This document shows positions 11,101-24,800 of a DNA stretch of 64,000 bases, in pieces (position 1 is the first letter of the stretch; every line of letters begins with the position of its first letter). The position numbers and the translations under genes were made by a program. The notes under the pieces are model-generated. The model was not told where the DNA came from, did no database searches, and worked only from the letters and a program-made list of their open reading frames with translations. This DNA comes from Istiophorus platypterus (Eukaryota > Chordata > Actinopteri > Istiophoriformes > Istiophoridae), in NCBI GenBank assembly GCA_016859345.1, contig CM029124.1:20573980-20637979 (forward strand), written 5' to 3'.

Positions 11101-14100
11101 CAGTATATTATTTTGTTGCAAGTTGCTCAACAGTACTTCTACCTCTCCATGCTTTGCTTCGGCTCACAGTGTATTCAGTGTTGCTACATAACGTTCTCCA
11201 TGTTGTTTATTTACTGTAAGTATGCTGGTGTATGCAGCAGGAAGGACCATAACCAGTACTGACATATCTAACTGTATAATGCTTCGACCTCTGAGCAAAC
11301 ACGGGACACCCCTGTGGGAAACAGATTTAAGTTGAATGCATTATTATCAGCTCACTAGCTGCTGCCTAGTGTTGAATCACTTCAGTGCTTGGCAGCCAAC
11401 AGCACATCACAGAAGGTCCAAATGCTAAACCTCAGGTTCTGCAGTGCTGAATACATATTTGTGATGGCGGGAAAACGCTGGCAGATCTTAGGCATGTGCT
11501 TTCCAATAGGGTTTTGTTGTGCCAGAGCGAGAAAGGTTTTCCAAGTTATGCAGAACTGCACACACCAGCTGTAGTTTGGGGAAATAAGCACAGGATATCT
11601 AAGTTTACCTCCTCGAAGAAAATATCTTGCCCCTAGTGTGTATATACCTTATTTGATATGTAGTACGTGCTTTGCCCTGGAGTACAGCCTGCACAGTACA
11701 TAACTCAAGACTTGTCTCAGGTTGGATTACGCTCAATTTTACTTAATGCTGTTTATGAGCTGAAAGATTGATGGTGTTTAATAAACACTACATGATCGTA
11801 AAATTCAACATTGTGTACCTTTCTGCATTTTACTCCTCAAAACTCTGATATCTTTGTCAGCACCCAATAGGCCTTCTCATAGTTTTTTCCTCATTAAACT
11901 ATTCATCAGATTTGCTTCATCAAAGATTAAGAGTATCCTCACAGTTCATTACAAGATGCCCTGCTTTTTATTTGATGAAGTAATTCATTCATAATGTATG
12001 TGTATATTGCAGTTTGCAGGATGCCTGCGAGACTGGAGAACAGCATCGGCTTTCCAAAGACTTCGATCCAAGAAGAGAGTAAAGCTGGTGCATTTGTTTT
12101 GATTAAGTCGGCATTTCAGAAAGTTCCCTCTGCGATGAACTGTACAGCAGTTACTTTACATGGAGAAGATCAAACTCATTTTGAGACTAGGAAAGGTGTG
12201 ATGGGAAAAGCATGATAGAAATTACATCGACGTTAAATGGGCTGAGCAGAATTAGCTTTATCTTATTGTTGGAGATGAGGAGGCTATTGCAGTCGGGGGG
12301 GGGGTTGTCTTGACTCTGTTTGCAGGCATAGGTGCTTTATCAGAAGTGGCAGACTGAATGAAGATCATCAGGCCACTCTCTGATTGAATTCCTTCTCATA
12401 GTCTGATGTTGTTTCTGACTGACCGCAGGACACTTCCCTGAGTGAGTCAGCGGCTCTGGGATTGGTTGCCTCCACTCATCCAAGGGTGATGAGCAAGTCA
12501 GCCTATTTTATCTGCAAAAATGCCTCCTGGGAATCTAGACAATGTCAGTTGATGCTTGAAATAAATCTCAGAGCTTTGACAAATGTCAAAGCAAAAGTAG
12601 AGGAATCCTGGGCCAGGGAATTCAGCCAAAGTGACATGGTATCAGTTGAACTATGGCGTGTGAGGGCTGAATAGCTGGAGGGGTATTGCCATTGTGAAAT
12701 GACAGCTCAGGCTATATGTATCATTGTTTGACCCCTGTAATTTCTGCTAAAATCAGGAAATACATTGATGGTTCTAATCTCAAAATTATTCTATAATGAT
12801 GTGAGATTCTGCTTCTTGATACAGATCTTTATGCAAATTTTACAAATGTAACACAAACATATATTTGTTTATCAGGCATAGGCCGTCATCACGTTGGGTG
12901 GCTCATGTTCTACTTTGGCACAGATGGCAGTGGGCAGAAGGATTCGGAATTGGAAGAGGCTATGTTGCACACTGAACCGCTTTGCAGGAAAAAATGAGCT
13001 GAAAAGGTTTTAAACTGTGAAGGTTTAAATCAATGTATAGAAGATAACAGTTAAAGCACCGTAATTAGTGTCTGGGGGCACATGTGTCTACATGTACTAG
13101 CAAATGACAGATTACACCCTCTTCATGTTTGTAATGAATGCCTCTGCTGACATGTGGGTGTGGATTAGGTCACTGTCTTACTCATACGGTCCTGAAATAG
13201 CCAAATATTGCTTACCACCAGACCTGCAGTGCAATTTCCTCTCAAAACAATGAAACGTTTTCCCATCCTCTGTCACTTTTTGAAATGCTGCTGAGGTGTC
13301 AGATAGAACCGTCTTTATCAATATTAGATAACACCCGTCCTAATTATGACATAGATGTTTTCTCAGCCCTCTGAGACCCAAGGTTTAAAGTCTGTTTGAG
13401 GTTTCCATCACCCATCCAATGCACAACACCTTCTCTCTTACCGATCAGTACAATGTATAGGTTTTTTTTTGCTGCATTTGAGTTGGCCAGAAAGAATGCA
13501 ACATTACCATACCATAACATATTTTACTGAAGAAGAACAGGCCATTTAAGTAAAAAGATTCGATGAAAATTGGGGTTTGCAAGTACAAGGGGGTCAAATG
13601 TGGATAAACGATGGGCCAGAGTGTGTTAAATGAGGAATCTAGGAGGTGACAGTCAGGGTGGGATCACCTGTAGGGCCTGTAACAAGAGAGAAAGGGAGAG
13701 CTGAGAGGAGGCAAAAAAACAAGTCTGGGTTGTGTGAGCAAAGAGAAAGGCGTCAAACCCACCTATACACGTAGGCATGGGAAACAAATTTGGGACACAC
13801 TGTGATCTTTGCTCATGAACCTACGAAAGAGTAGAGAAAATGCAAATATGAACTAAACATTACCTTTAAAATCATTGTACAATGTTTTTATAAGATACAT
13901 TAATTGGAAATACTGTGGATGCCTGTATCAGTTTAATCATGTCAAAAAATAGTTGAGGATCTGCTAACGTTGATGTTTTGAACACAGGAAGAGCTAAAAT
14001 GATATGACTTTAGTTTAAGATGCTTATCCACCAGGTGGCCCCAGAGGAGAGTCTTGCTGTGATACAGGCTCCAGTAGCTCTCACTTGTCAGTTTATTAGG

Positions 14101-15990
14101 CACATCTAACTAAGTTAAATACAACAACTAAATCCTGCCTCCGTGCCAGTTATAATAATGCTCAGTGTGTTGAAACTGTCTTAGAGAAGTGTTGATTCAA
14201 CTGTATGGTCATTCCGGAGGCTGCAGTTTGTAGTGCTGTTGAATTTTATTGCGTCATACTGACACGTGTTTCTATTATTTTGTTCACGCCATTTATATCG
14301 CAGAGGGTGGCCTGAATACTGTTCTGTTCCCACAGTCAGAACAGTGGACAAACAAAGTCTTGTAAAAAGCCAGTGGTTGTCATATTTGGCAAACGCTAAC
14401 CATTGCAGTGGCTTTAGAACCAGTTTATCGTCTTGGGAATCTCCAACCACTTACTATTTTCCCCTGAATTGCTCCATGGCACTGCTGGAGGGTAGATGCC
14501 TTGCTTTTGGGCACCTCAGCCAAGGGCACCTCTACTGTGGTCTCCTAGAGAAGGGAGGGCATTTCTCATTCAGAAGTTGCATTTTCCTGACAGCATGGAG
14601 ATCAAAAGTGGCAACTCTCTGTTCTCAAGCTACAGCAGTCCCCAATTTACATACTCACCAGTAAGTGGCTGTAATTCACCAGTAATCTAAATAGATGGGG
14701 ACTACTTCTTAACATCATGGTCAAGTTAGCTTCTTGAGTGGACTGAAATTCTTAGCAATTTTGTCCCTTTAAAATCCTTTGCATACTGATGCAAAGTTTA
14801 TTTTGAATTTTTTTGGATACTTTACACATGGTTCGGAATTAAGGATTTTTTTCTGGTCTTGGTTTGCCAGAGAAATAAAATGAAGGTTTTTTTTTTTTTT
14901 TTTAATTTCTGTTTTGGCTTCTGAGAAATAAATTTCGGGAGAGTGTTGCATGAGGCATATCAATGTACTCAAGGAAAAGGTCAAGGAGGGAAGAAAAATC
15001 ATACACCTCGATCCACTTTGAGCTGCTTAAACCTAAGGTTGTTGTAACAGAAAATTATTAAATTGAGCCAGTAATCACACTGTGAACCACAATACATTCA
15101 TATTTTAAAACTCATCCTGCATGTGGGAGTATAGTTTCATAGTTGCAGTTGGATGCGTGTGGGTAGGAAAGGCATTGTACTGGTTTTTGAGGGCCTGTTA
15201 CAGAGAATAGCTGAGGAAAAGAAGAAAAGAAGTACGAGCAAAGGGGAAAGAGCAGAAGAAAATAGAACGAAAGTAAATGCTTTTCTGCATCTCAGGTGAC
15301 AGTCTTTTGGGGGGGGGGTCACTGCATCTTACAAGAGATCATCTAACAATGCTGTGAGCCGGTAAAACAGATACGAGAGCCGAGATGGAAAAAAGGTGAA
15401 GAAACAACCAGGAGATATGGAGGTTTGTCTCTGTACTCGATTCTGCTTCAGATTACATTTTTTTGTCTTTGTTTTTTTTTTTTTTTTTCACATGGCCAAT
15501 CTCCAACCTCTGTCATAGCTGCATGTGTTTATTTATGTGTGAAAATTCTTTGAAATATATTAATAGTAAAATGATTCATATTTTAAACCTGCTCACTTGA
15601 AATCAATCCATGTAATAACACGAAGCCACCCTTTGTAATCAGGCTTTATTACAATAATAATTTGTCTTTAATGAGCACCACTTAAAAAAACAAAGCTGCC
15701 CTGTACCATACCTGCTGCCCACCACAGTTAATGGTTGGGGGACTGGCTGAATATGAATGAAGGTTTGTTCTGTAGATGTACAGAGGCGGCTGTATGCGTT
15801 AATTAGTGGGAACCTGGTTTCCTGTGGCGCTGAGAATGTGTGGAGCCCTCCTCCTAGCCTGGTGCAATAAATTGAATCGTGCAGGCTGTGCTGACTGCTA
15901 AGGAAGTAGGCAGCACTTCTGGTCTGGTTGCCAGACAAGTTTTAAAGCCTAGACAATGGTTGGCAAGTGCAACTCTTGTTTGTGAAAATG
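8150..15990. other. Non-coding stretch, no gene recognised
   Basis: Mostly AT-rich sequence with short poly-A/T/G/C runs (for example G10 near 12297, T17 near 14887, G9 near 15310, T18 near 15472). The longest open frames (such as 14266-14664 plus) show no protein-like composition, known motif or splice context. About 14490-14530 (TTTTGGGCACCTCAGCCAAGGGCACCTC) resembles debris of an interspersed repeat. The block at 8880-9470 is listed separately. Confidence 0.4.
8880..9470. promoter_or_regulatory. Candidate conserved non-coding element
   Basis: A run of less AT-biased sequence without repeat signature. It includes CACCATTAGGCCTCTGATG, TCTCTAATTAAGAATTCG, CCCATAAACACTTCAG and GGCGGCGGAACGAGCAATAAG, with homeodomain (TAATTA) and forkhead (ATAAACA) type cores. 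This fits a developmental enhancer. No protein-coding signal on either strand. Judged by appearance only. Confidence 0.3.
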
Positions 15991-16001
15991 AACTAACTTA
16001 A

Positions 16002-16030
16002 CTAAATATATATATAAATATATATATATA
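16002..16030. repeat. (TA)n microsatellite
   Basis: Imperfect run of TA/ATA units directly left of a MITE-like repeat. Confidence 0.8.
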
Positions 16031-16357
16031 ATGGATGCACTATTTTTCCTCCAATGTTAGTATGTACGGATACTGAGTATCCAATAGTTGTGATCTCCTT
16101 TCCTGATATTTAATATCTGTACACCTCACTGAGATTGGGGTCATATTTAGGCTCACATGAGGCCTTGAATTGCTGTGGCACTAAAAGCTGAGGCGGTAGC
16201 TCGATGTGACAGATCAAATGCAACTGAAAAGACTGAATTCTATAATGACACTGAAAAACTGGATCAGTCACATCATGGCCAATATTTGAATTTCTCAATA
16301 AGGCCGATATCGGTGCCAGTACTGATTCAGAGTATCAGATCAGTGTATCCCTAGTTA
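16031..16357. repeat. MITE-like repeat with GATGCAC...GTGTATCCCTAG ends
   Basis: It begins ATGGATGCACTATTTTT and ends ATCAGTGTATCCCTAGTT, and inside reads AAGGCCGATATCGGTGCCAGTACTGA and GGATACTGAGTATCC. Fish genomes contain many non-autonomous repeats that begin TAGGGATGCAC and end GTGCATCCCTA with an internal GGCCGATATCGGTACTG core; this is a diverged copy. No coding capacity. Confidence 0.6.
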
Positions 16358-16597
16358 ATAATCTGGTTTGCTGTATATCACTGCACGGTGAAATAATACA
16401 GGCAACTGAACAGGGGGATGCCCAAGAACTGAAGTTAATGACTCTTTAACTTCCTTTCAGCACTCTTCATAGTGTGGTTCCACTTTCATTTTGCCACAGT
16501 GAAATGTCATCTTGCCAGTCTTGGCCTAACCTCACCATCATACTCAACCAGAGGAAGATTAAGATAGTGCATCTCAAGAGAGCCTGGGGGAAATGCA

Positions 16598-16705
16598 TTG
16601 AAACAAAACATGCAAACTCCTTGAGAAAAAAAAAAAATGAGCAGAGCCGAGATTTGAATCTGGGATCTCATGCTGTGAGTGCAGCACTGAGCCACCACTG
16701 ACAGG
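16598..16705. repeat. Fragment of an interspersed repeat (CATGCAAACTCC...GAGCCACCACTG)
   Basis: ACATGCAAACTCC, then CCGAGATTTGAATCTGGGATCTCATGCTGTGAGTGCAGCACTGAGCCACCACTG. This is the familiar ATTCGAACC-GGGAC-TTGCTGTGAGG-AACCACC string of an abundant fish repeat. The tRNA-like look of GATTTGAATC comes from the repeat; there is no cloverleaf, so it is not a tRNA gene. Confidence 0.55.
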
Positions 16706-17652
16706 TGACATATACAGTACTTCTCCAGGTCTCAGTGTGGCCGCAGTTCTTCCCTGCCACCGCGTGTTATGTTACCTTCCACTGGCCTCGCAGTGTTCAG
16801 CAGAAATAGTCTCGGTTAAGTGGTCTGCCAGAGAGCATGGCTGCCATGCGCCAAATGAAAAGCTGGAAAGATATGCATCAAGCACTGAATGAAGCAATAA
16901 GGCCGAGTGGAATGTGGAACAATGGCTCCTTCCAGGTGGTGGTGTGCTGTGAGAGGAGTGGGGGGAATTGGATGAGACAGTAAGCTCGTCTGGCTCCCTG
17001 GCTGTTAGCATTGGACTTGGCAGCTCTCTGCCAGGGACACGCTGACAGGCAGGCGCGCCTGTCACAGCACATAAGAGCCTCCTTGCACAACCCCAGGCCC
17101 TGTAGAGCAGGTCAGCTCTCCTGCGTTCAGCTCACAGGCCCCATCCCACACTCAAGCCACAGATCGCAATGTGAAGCAGGGGCATGTGTCATAGCCTTTA
17201 TATGGTTGAAAGAATCTGTAAGGTGAGAGAAAGGCCACTGGTGACATCGTAGAAATGTGCAATGCACACTGGTGGTTATATTTGTCTTTAGAGAGACACC
17301 TACTGTGATTAAATGGTGCTTGAGGAGGAGTATTTGTACTAGAAGAGACATAATATAACAATAAAAGCTGGTCACTTAAAACAACTCACATACACGGATT
17401 TCAGTGATGATATTTTTTTGCATGCCTCACAAATCCTTCTCAGGCAAAATTTTATAGTTTTTAAACAAAAATATTAAAATGACTCATTACTTTCATATGA
17501 CTTTGAAACGAGTGTGTCTTACAAAATGGCTTTTATTTTTTTTTTCATTTAAATATTATGATTTTTAATGTTTTAATTTTATTGTCATTTTATTTTTCAC
17601 CTTGTTTAACTGTTAAATTGACATTTTTCGATACTGTTACTGTTTTCCACAG

Positions 17653-17700
17653 TACCTCAGACAACAGCAAGAAGAAAAGCGAAACAAATACGTTCACTGA
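17653..17700 (+). other. Possible short terminal exon (unassigned)
   Basis: A pyrimidine-rich tract ending TTTTCCACAG is followed directly by an open frame that reads YLRQQQEEKRNKYVH and stops at TGA 17698-17700. The charged composition and exact acceptor placement look like the last coding exon of a plus-strand gene. No upstream exon could be joined to it and I do not recognise the protein. It may be chance, a gene remnant or an unannotated transcript end. Confidence 0.2.
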
Positions 17701-18880
17701 AGTGAGCGCTATGTCCTGAAGCAACCCCTCTCATTTCTGTGCGTGATCCCACTGTGCACCACACAAAATGATATTGTTAAAACAAGACTCACAGCAAATG
17801 GATTTCAACTGCAACATTATTATCCTCCCTCAGTCATCTGACAATGTAACGGCGATTGGCTATTTTCTGTAGACAGCTCCCTTTCCTACTGGCCACTAGT
17901 CAGCTGACTGTCTCCATCACTCATTCACTTTCATTCCTCTCGCATACTTATTCTCTCAGACACGTATCATTTTTCAGACTTCAGTCTTTTTGAGCTCGTC
18001 ATCTGTGATTTTCTCCCTGGTTCATTTTTGCCATCAAAACGTCGATAGATGCTAAGACCACATTTTCACTCATGACTTTATTTCTTCTGTGGCAGCAGAT
18101 CATGATACACCAGCCTTCACAGACTCCTGCAGGTTAAACTGGACTAACAAAACACTTTCTAGGCTAAATAACTCTACGACTCACGACAGCCGGACTCAAA
18201 AACACTAGCCTAGCAACATTATAAAGCTACAAATAACCCATAATGCAACACTGTAATTAATGAACGCGTAATTGGCTACTCCTGACGTATAAGAGAGCCA
18301 TCACTTTTTAGTTTCAGAGAAAAAACAATATTGTCCTTTCACTATGGAGTGGTACAGAACATAACCGCTGTTGCTTATGACTTACATTGTACAATAGTGT
18401 AGAATATAAGTGTTAAGTAATACGTGCTGAACATTGTCAGTCTACTGTTCCCAATTGGAATAGTACTCTGAGTTTCTTTCTGTGTGTGTGTGTGTGTCAG
18501 TCTGTTTCCAGACAGGGAATATTCTCATTTTTTTAGATTACCTTACTGTGCCCTTTGCTGTTGAAGCTGGATGTTTGCATAGAACATCCCAGTTGTTTTG
18601 ACTAGCACAGTGTAAGCAGCGTCTCTCTCAGCTTGTTTTTCTCATGAAAGTATCTGAAGACTTTTGTTTTATAAATTAATTCCATGACATTTAAAGAAAA
18701 AAATGCTCTGCTATTTCAACTCATGGCTGCTTGCTACAGAGCACAGGCACGCTTTTTAATATGTTTTTTCTAAGTTAGGTTAATGTAAACCATTTGACAA
18801 GTACCTACTTTAAAGCAAGTCAAATATTAAAATATTTAACACCCCTTGTAAAAAAAAAAAAAACCCACACAATATCTCAC

Positions 18881-19037
18881 CATGCATGAACTCAAAGAGC
18901 TTGTTGACCACGGTTTTGAGGATTTTCCAGTGGGCTCTGAGAAAACGTGGATACTGGCCGACGATATACATGATGTTGGAGGCTATGATGGCCTTGTTGT
19001 CCTTACCTCTCTTCTGTCCACACAGACCCAATAGATC
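18881..19037 (-). pseudogene. Isolated exportin-1 (XPO1/CRM1) exon
   Basis: On the minus strand an acceptor (CTCTTTCAG) at 19038-19040 precedes a 157-base exon in phase 0 that starts [16 protein letters not shown] and contains [18 protein letters not shown] and [11 protein letters not shown]. It ends one base into the next codon at a donor (GTGAG) at 18876-18880. This is the HEAT-repeat exon of exportin-1, the nuclear export receptor for leucine-rich signals. Compared with the vertebrate protein as I remember it, two residues differ: E to G in LCEQ and F to I in AHWKF. I looked on the minus strand for the flanking exons (ending FLVTVIK, beginning THDGVQDMACDTF) and found neither. It is more likely a duplicated orphan exon than part of a working gene, though an xpo1 gene with very large introns cannot be excluded. 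Confidence 0.7.
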
Positions 19038-19753
19038 CTGAAAGAGTCAGAAGATGAATCAGCTTTATACACATGCAAGAAAAACAAGATAAAGAGTTAA
19101 AAAGATGGACAGGATTTCATTTTCCCATGATTTTGAAGGGCCCCTCAGCAATATTCTAAATCTAATTTAATGCCATAAATCCTTCTCCTTGTGTTTGCTG
19201 AATTTCAAATCAATCTTTCTTGGCAGATATAGGAAATCAAAGTCACCTAGAAGTGGGAACTCATCTAATTCCCTGCTATAAATTTGACTTTTGCATCTCT
19301 AAATATCTTTTTTTCAATGCTGGGGGTATATTTTAAGTATATTGATTCTGGAGGGGGGGATTTTTAACCTGGTAAGGTAAGACAAAGAACCCTGGCCATG
19401 TCTCCTGGCCGTCAGCCACACTTGCATATCTCAGACACATTTTCTAACGAGCTGTCCGGCTAAATGTTTTCCTGCTGGAGAAATTACTGTATCAATTGGA
19501 AGTGACTTTATAGAGTGAGAGGAGAAAGCAGATGGAGAAAGGGGAGATGAATAGAGACTCAAGGAAAGATGAATTGAGATTATACTTTTGAGATGATACA
19601 CTTATAACAGACATGGATTATATTTATGACTGGATTGCTTTTTCAGGGGAATGAGGAAAGTGCCATTTCAGTATAATACGCACATTCATTCTGCTTTATT
19701 TGCCGGAAATCTGAAAGCCTTTTCTTTTTCTTTGTCTTTGTTCTTCTGTACAG

Positions 19754-20849
<1,096 letters not shown>

Positions 20850-21857
20850 GAAGCCCAGATCACAAATTGGACTCAAAGGAGCCACTACTTTGTTTGGGAA
20901 GATGGCAAAAAGGGGGCGTAAAGCACTTTACAGAACTGACATTTAGAACCCCCCGAGAATAACCTCTTTATAAGTACCGGTATTATCATTGGTTTCTGCA
21001 GAGCAGTTATATTTACGAGTTAAGGCAAAAAAGTACGTTAACCTGGGAAACATTTGAGATTACAGCCTGCAATGCACGATGAAATAACTCCAAAGTTATG
21101 GTGTGATCTTTGTAGTAATGGTGAAACAGCACAGTACATACCAGTCAATATCAATGTCTTTCCGATTTGCTTGTTTACAACATCCGGGTGCTGTCGTTGG
21201 GAGAAGGGGGCTGCAGCCACAGTTAGTGGCTCTGAGCACAGAAAAAAGTTAAGCTTGCACCTTGACAGGTTGTAATGCTGGTCGAATAGAATCGCCAGGG
21301 AGAAGACTCAAAACATTTTCACCACTTTAAAACTGTCTACATGTGGTTTCGCTAAAACACAAGTGAGTGACGTCTACTGTGGGTGAAATCTGTCCGTCAA
21401 TGACAGGCGGAGCCACAGGGCTGCAAACGAGGGTCCAGCAATGAAGTTTGCTGGTGTTTATGGCCCTACTGTACCGTGTATAGTAGAATAGTTACCCAGT
21501 AGTTAAAACTAACTACAGTTTAAGTTCTTTTTAAGGTCACAAATTGTTAGCCCCTTATTCCATAATTTCACATCTTGTTCCCCATTGCCTACATATATGT
21601 ATTGGTATGTACCAGTAGACCGTTAGTACAAAAGATCACACACTAGCTTTTGGGATAATTATGCTGTACATTGCGTGCTGTAATCTAAAGCATTACAAAA
21701 AAAATGTAACTAGAGGTGTTAAATGGAAGAATCTCCAAGCTTAATAAGTCATTCTTTCTGTGCTGGAAATGTTTAAGTGATCAAATGGCAGTGAAAACAA
21801 GTTTATGAAACTGATGATTTTTTTTCCTCTCTCTTGTTTGATATTCTTGTTCTTGAT

Positions 21858-21863
21858 AATAAA
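21858..21863 (+). terminator. Polyadenylation signal AATAAA for the hs3st1-like gene
   Basis: AATAAA in TTGATAATAAATTGTTCTG, about 1.0 kb past the stop codon and followed by a T/G-rich stretch. It is the first canonical signal in a plausible place, giving a 3' UTR of roughly 1 kb. Confidence 0.5.
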
Positions 21864-24800
21864 TTGTTCTGCTTTCAAATGTGAGAGAAAAGTGGCATGT
21901 TTCTATCTCTCTCCATTTTATTCTGGCCATCAAAAGCCCTTGAGACCTCTAACCTGTGTTATTTAGGGAGCACGCTAAAGTAGGCAAAGGCATTAGAATA
22001 AGCCTTTGATTTGCTGTGGTGGAAGTTAGACATTAATGCAAGGAAATGGGTACCCTGGAGCAGCGCATTAGTAGTACAGGAATCACTAATGGCTTTGGAC
22101 ATTGAAGGTAGCCTGTGCCTGCAGCTAAATCAGTCAAATCTCCATAGTCAGCAAGCGCAAATACACAGAGCTTCTGTTGCATTTTGCTGCTGCCCTGCTC
22201 AACAATTTGCTCAGGTGTTAAATGTAGTCATTAAATTAAATGCCTAACAGTGCTATAAATCCTTTACAAATGATAATATATATACGTGTAGATGTTTTTT
22301 CTACATATTATCTCTTTTCTGAATGATCCTTAGCATGCGGTTTTCCAGAAATATCATGTCTTACCTATACACAACAGATAGACATTGGGTCATGTTTCTT
22401 TCATTGATTGGGCTTTAAACAGCAGCCAAAACTACAGCTCCGCTGGGAACTGATATTCATGTGATCTCCCTGCTCTGTCTGCTGGAATAAGCGCTATAAC
22501 TCTCCTGAGGAAAGTAGTCATTGATGCTACATTGGATCTATATCCAGAACAGAACATGGGAGGGGGTAGGATATAGCTGTGGGGCATACAGAAATATGAA
22601 TATATTAATAATATATGAATATTTATATTAATAGTGTAGTTCGTGGGTGATGTGGGGTTTTAAATTATAATTAGACTGGGAAATTATGTGAGTTTCATGT
22701 GTGTATACAAGTTCTGTTTGATGACAAAGTCAGTGCTAAATGAATTCACCCACAGCTCATGTCGCCTGGGGACTTTTCTCCCCTCCGTTCACCAGGGGGC
22801 ACTTGGACCCCAGAGTAACTCACGAAGGAACGGAGTGAGGAAATGTGTGTGGACGTGCTCTTTCTAGGATCCTCTCTGTCGGTGCACATGCAGGTGAAAG
22901 GCCCGTGACAGTCCTCGAGACCCTGGCCAACGCCTGTCTGCTCCGGTACGTATCACCCAGCCACTCATCTGGAAGAGAACGAACTGTCCTAGGGCACAAG
23001 CAGCCTCACTCCACAACACACACACACACATTACCAGTCATTCCCAAGGTGTTACATTGGCACAGCACATTGTTTCCATTAAGCAGGTGGGCAGGAAGGA
23101 CAAAAGGGCATGTTTTGCTTACAATATCGGAGTACACACTGAACAAATTCCCATTTATAGCCTTTATTTGTTTGAGGCAAAGTTGACTGACCATGCTTGC
23201 TGTTTGCAGAAACACTGGGAGCTGCACGGTGCATCTGTAGCTGTCTGATGTTGAACTCTCAGGAGCAATGGTCGAGCAATGGGTTGTTTAAGGATAAGGA
23301 TATTTTTATCAGCAAACCCCTTGAAGTTAATATCATTGCAACAAATGCAAAGAGGAGTTCTGTAGGCATAAGCTCTTATACCTAATGTCAAGCTGTCACT
23401 ACACTGGATTTCTTGTGTGATAATCCGGTGTTGGTTTTCGTTTGTTCATTAGAATTATTGACCATAATAAAAAGGTGAACTGATGCTGCCATGCCAAATG
23501 TATCCATGTATTATTCTTATTGTTAATATATCAAGGCCATAATGGAAATTCTGGTCTTCATTGTGTTAACCCTCGAGCAAGAGTCTACAGCCATGCAAGC
23601 AGCTCTTTGACGCTGTACATATAGTAGCTTATAATGGTGCTATATGGAAATTTAAAGGATCACTAAAGCTATTACACGTTGGGAAAATTAAATTTATGCA
23701 CCAAAATTCATGGCGCGCATCCAACAGTTGTTGAAATTTCATTTAGTACTACAAATCAGGAGATTGCCAAAGTCAGTTATCTCCATCCCCTGAAAACTAT
23801 AACCTGTTGTACAAAATTTCAGTCTCCACAAAGTCTTACTGAAAAACTCCAGTGTTGCTGTTTTCTGAGGATTGTGACACAACATTTCACTGAATGCAAT
23901 ATAAATAAATGCTTGTGTAAATGCTTGTTCATAGGGGATTCGGTCCAGCAACATTCTGGTCACAGTACAGCTCTGTCACTAAAAACTGCAATGTGTTTTG
24001 AAGTTTGCTGTGTTGAGTATTAGTTTTTTGTTGGCACAGAAAAAGCACATGCAAAAACATTTTTACCCTTGACACAAACAAGTTGCTTTAACTAATGGGT
24101 AATATTGAGTGAGTCACTTGTGACTACGTGTCTTTGATAACTTCCAACCTCAGGCGTAATTAAAGGTTTGAGGGGTGGTCTGGAGCAATCTGCTGCAGAT
24201 GTTTTTGCTGGTCTTGTCATCCTAGAAGCCTCTAATGATCTGTCTGGGATTGTGATTGATGAAGCACTTAGCATCGAATCAACGCACAAGGAACACTCAT
24301 TGCTTGCTAAGCTGTTTGCAGACTAACAGCCACTGTATTTGCGTAATACAAGTCTATTACAGGGGTGTCCTTGATGGGAATTAATGACCTCTGTGTCGAC
24401 ATTCAAACAGAACCAAATGCATATTAAGATTCGGCTGACGTGGTTAAGCAGGTATATGTAAACTAGAAATGGCTCGGATGGTGAATTGTGATACGTTCAA
24501 TGAGGTGCAGGTGGAAGTTCCTTCTTTTTTTCTGAATTCATGAACACTGCATTATCTGCAGTGTGTGTATAAGTAATTAATTGCAAACTGAGTGGTTTAC
24601 TGTTTAAATGTGGTTTTCTTAGAGGATTTGAAAAATAACCTTATTGCCAACGAATGGGTATCACTGTATTTATTTCTCTATTAAATATAAATATATTCCA
24701 CATAGCTGCGCACACAAGTGTGACCATCTGGATGATCCCTCTTAGCTATCATCACTGTGAAGCTATTTCTAAAATACTGAGTCCTTTGCAGAATAAAAAA

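Noticed and set aside
14266..14664. 132-codon plus-strand frame
   Set aside because: No family resemblance, opposing frame on the other strand, repeat-like text inside.
16640..16705. tRNA-like GATTTGAATC box
   Set aside because: Belongs to an interspersed repeat; no A box or cloverleaf can be formed around it.
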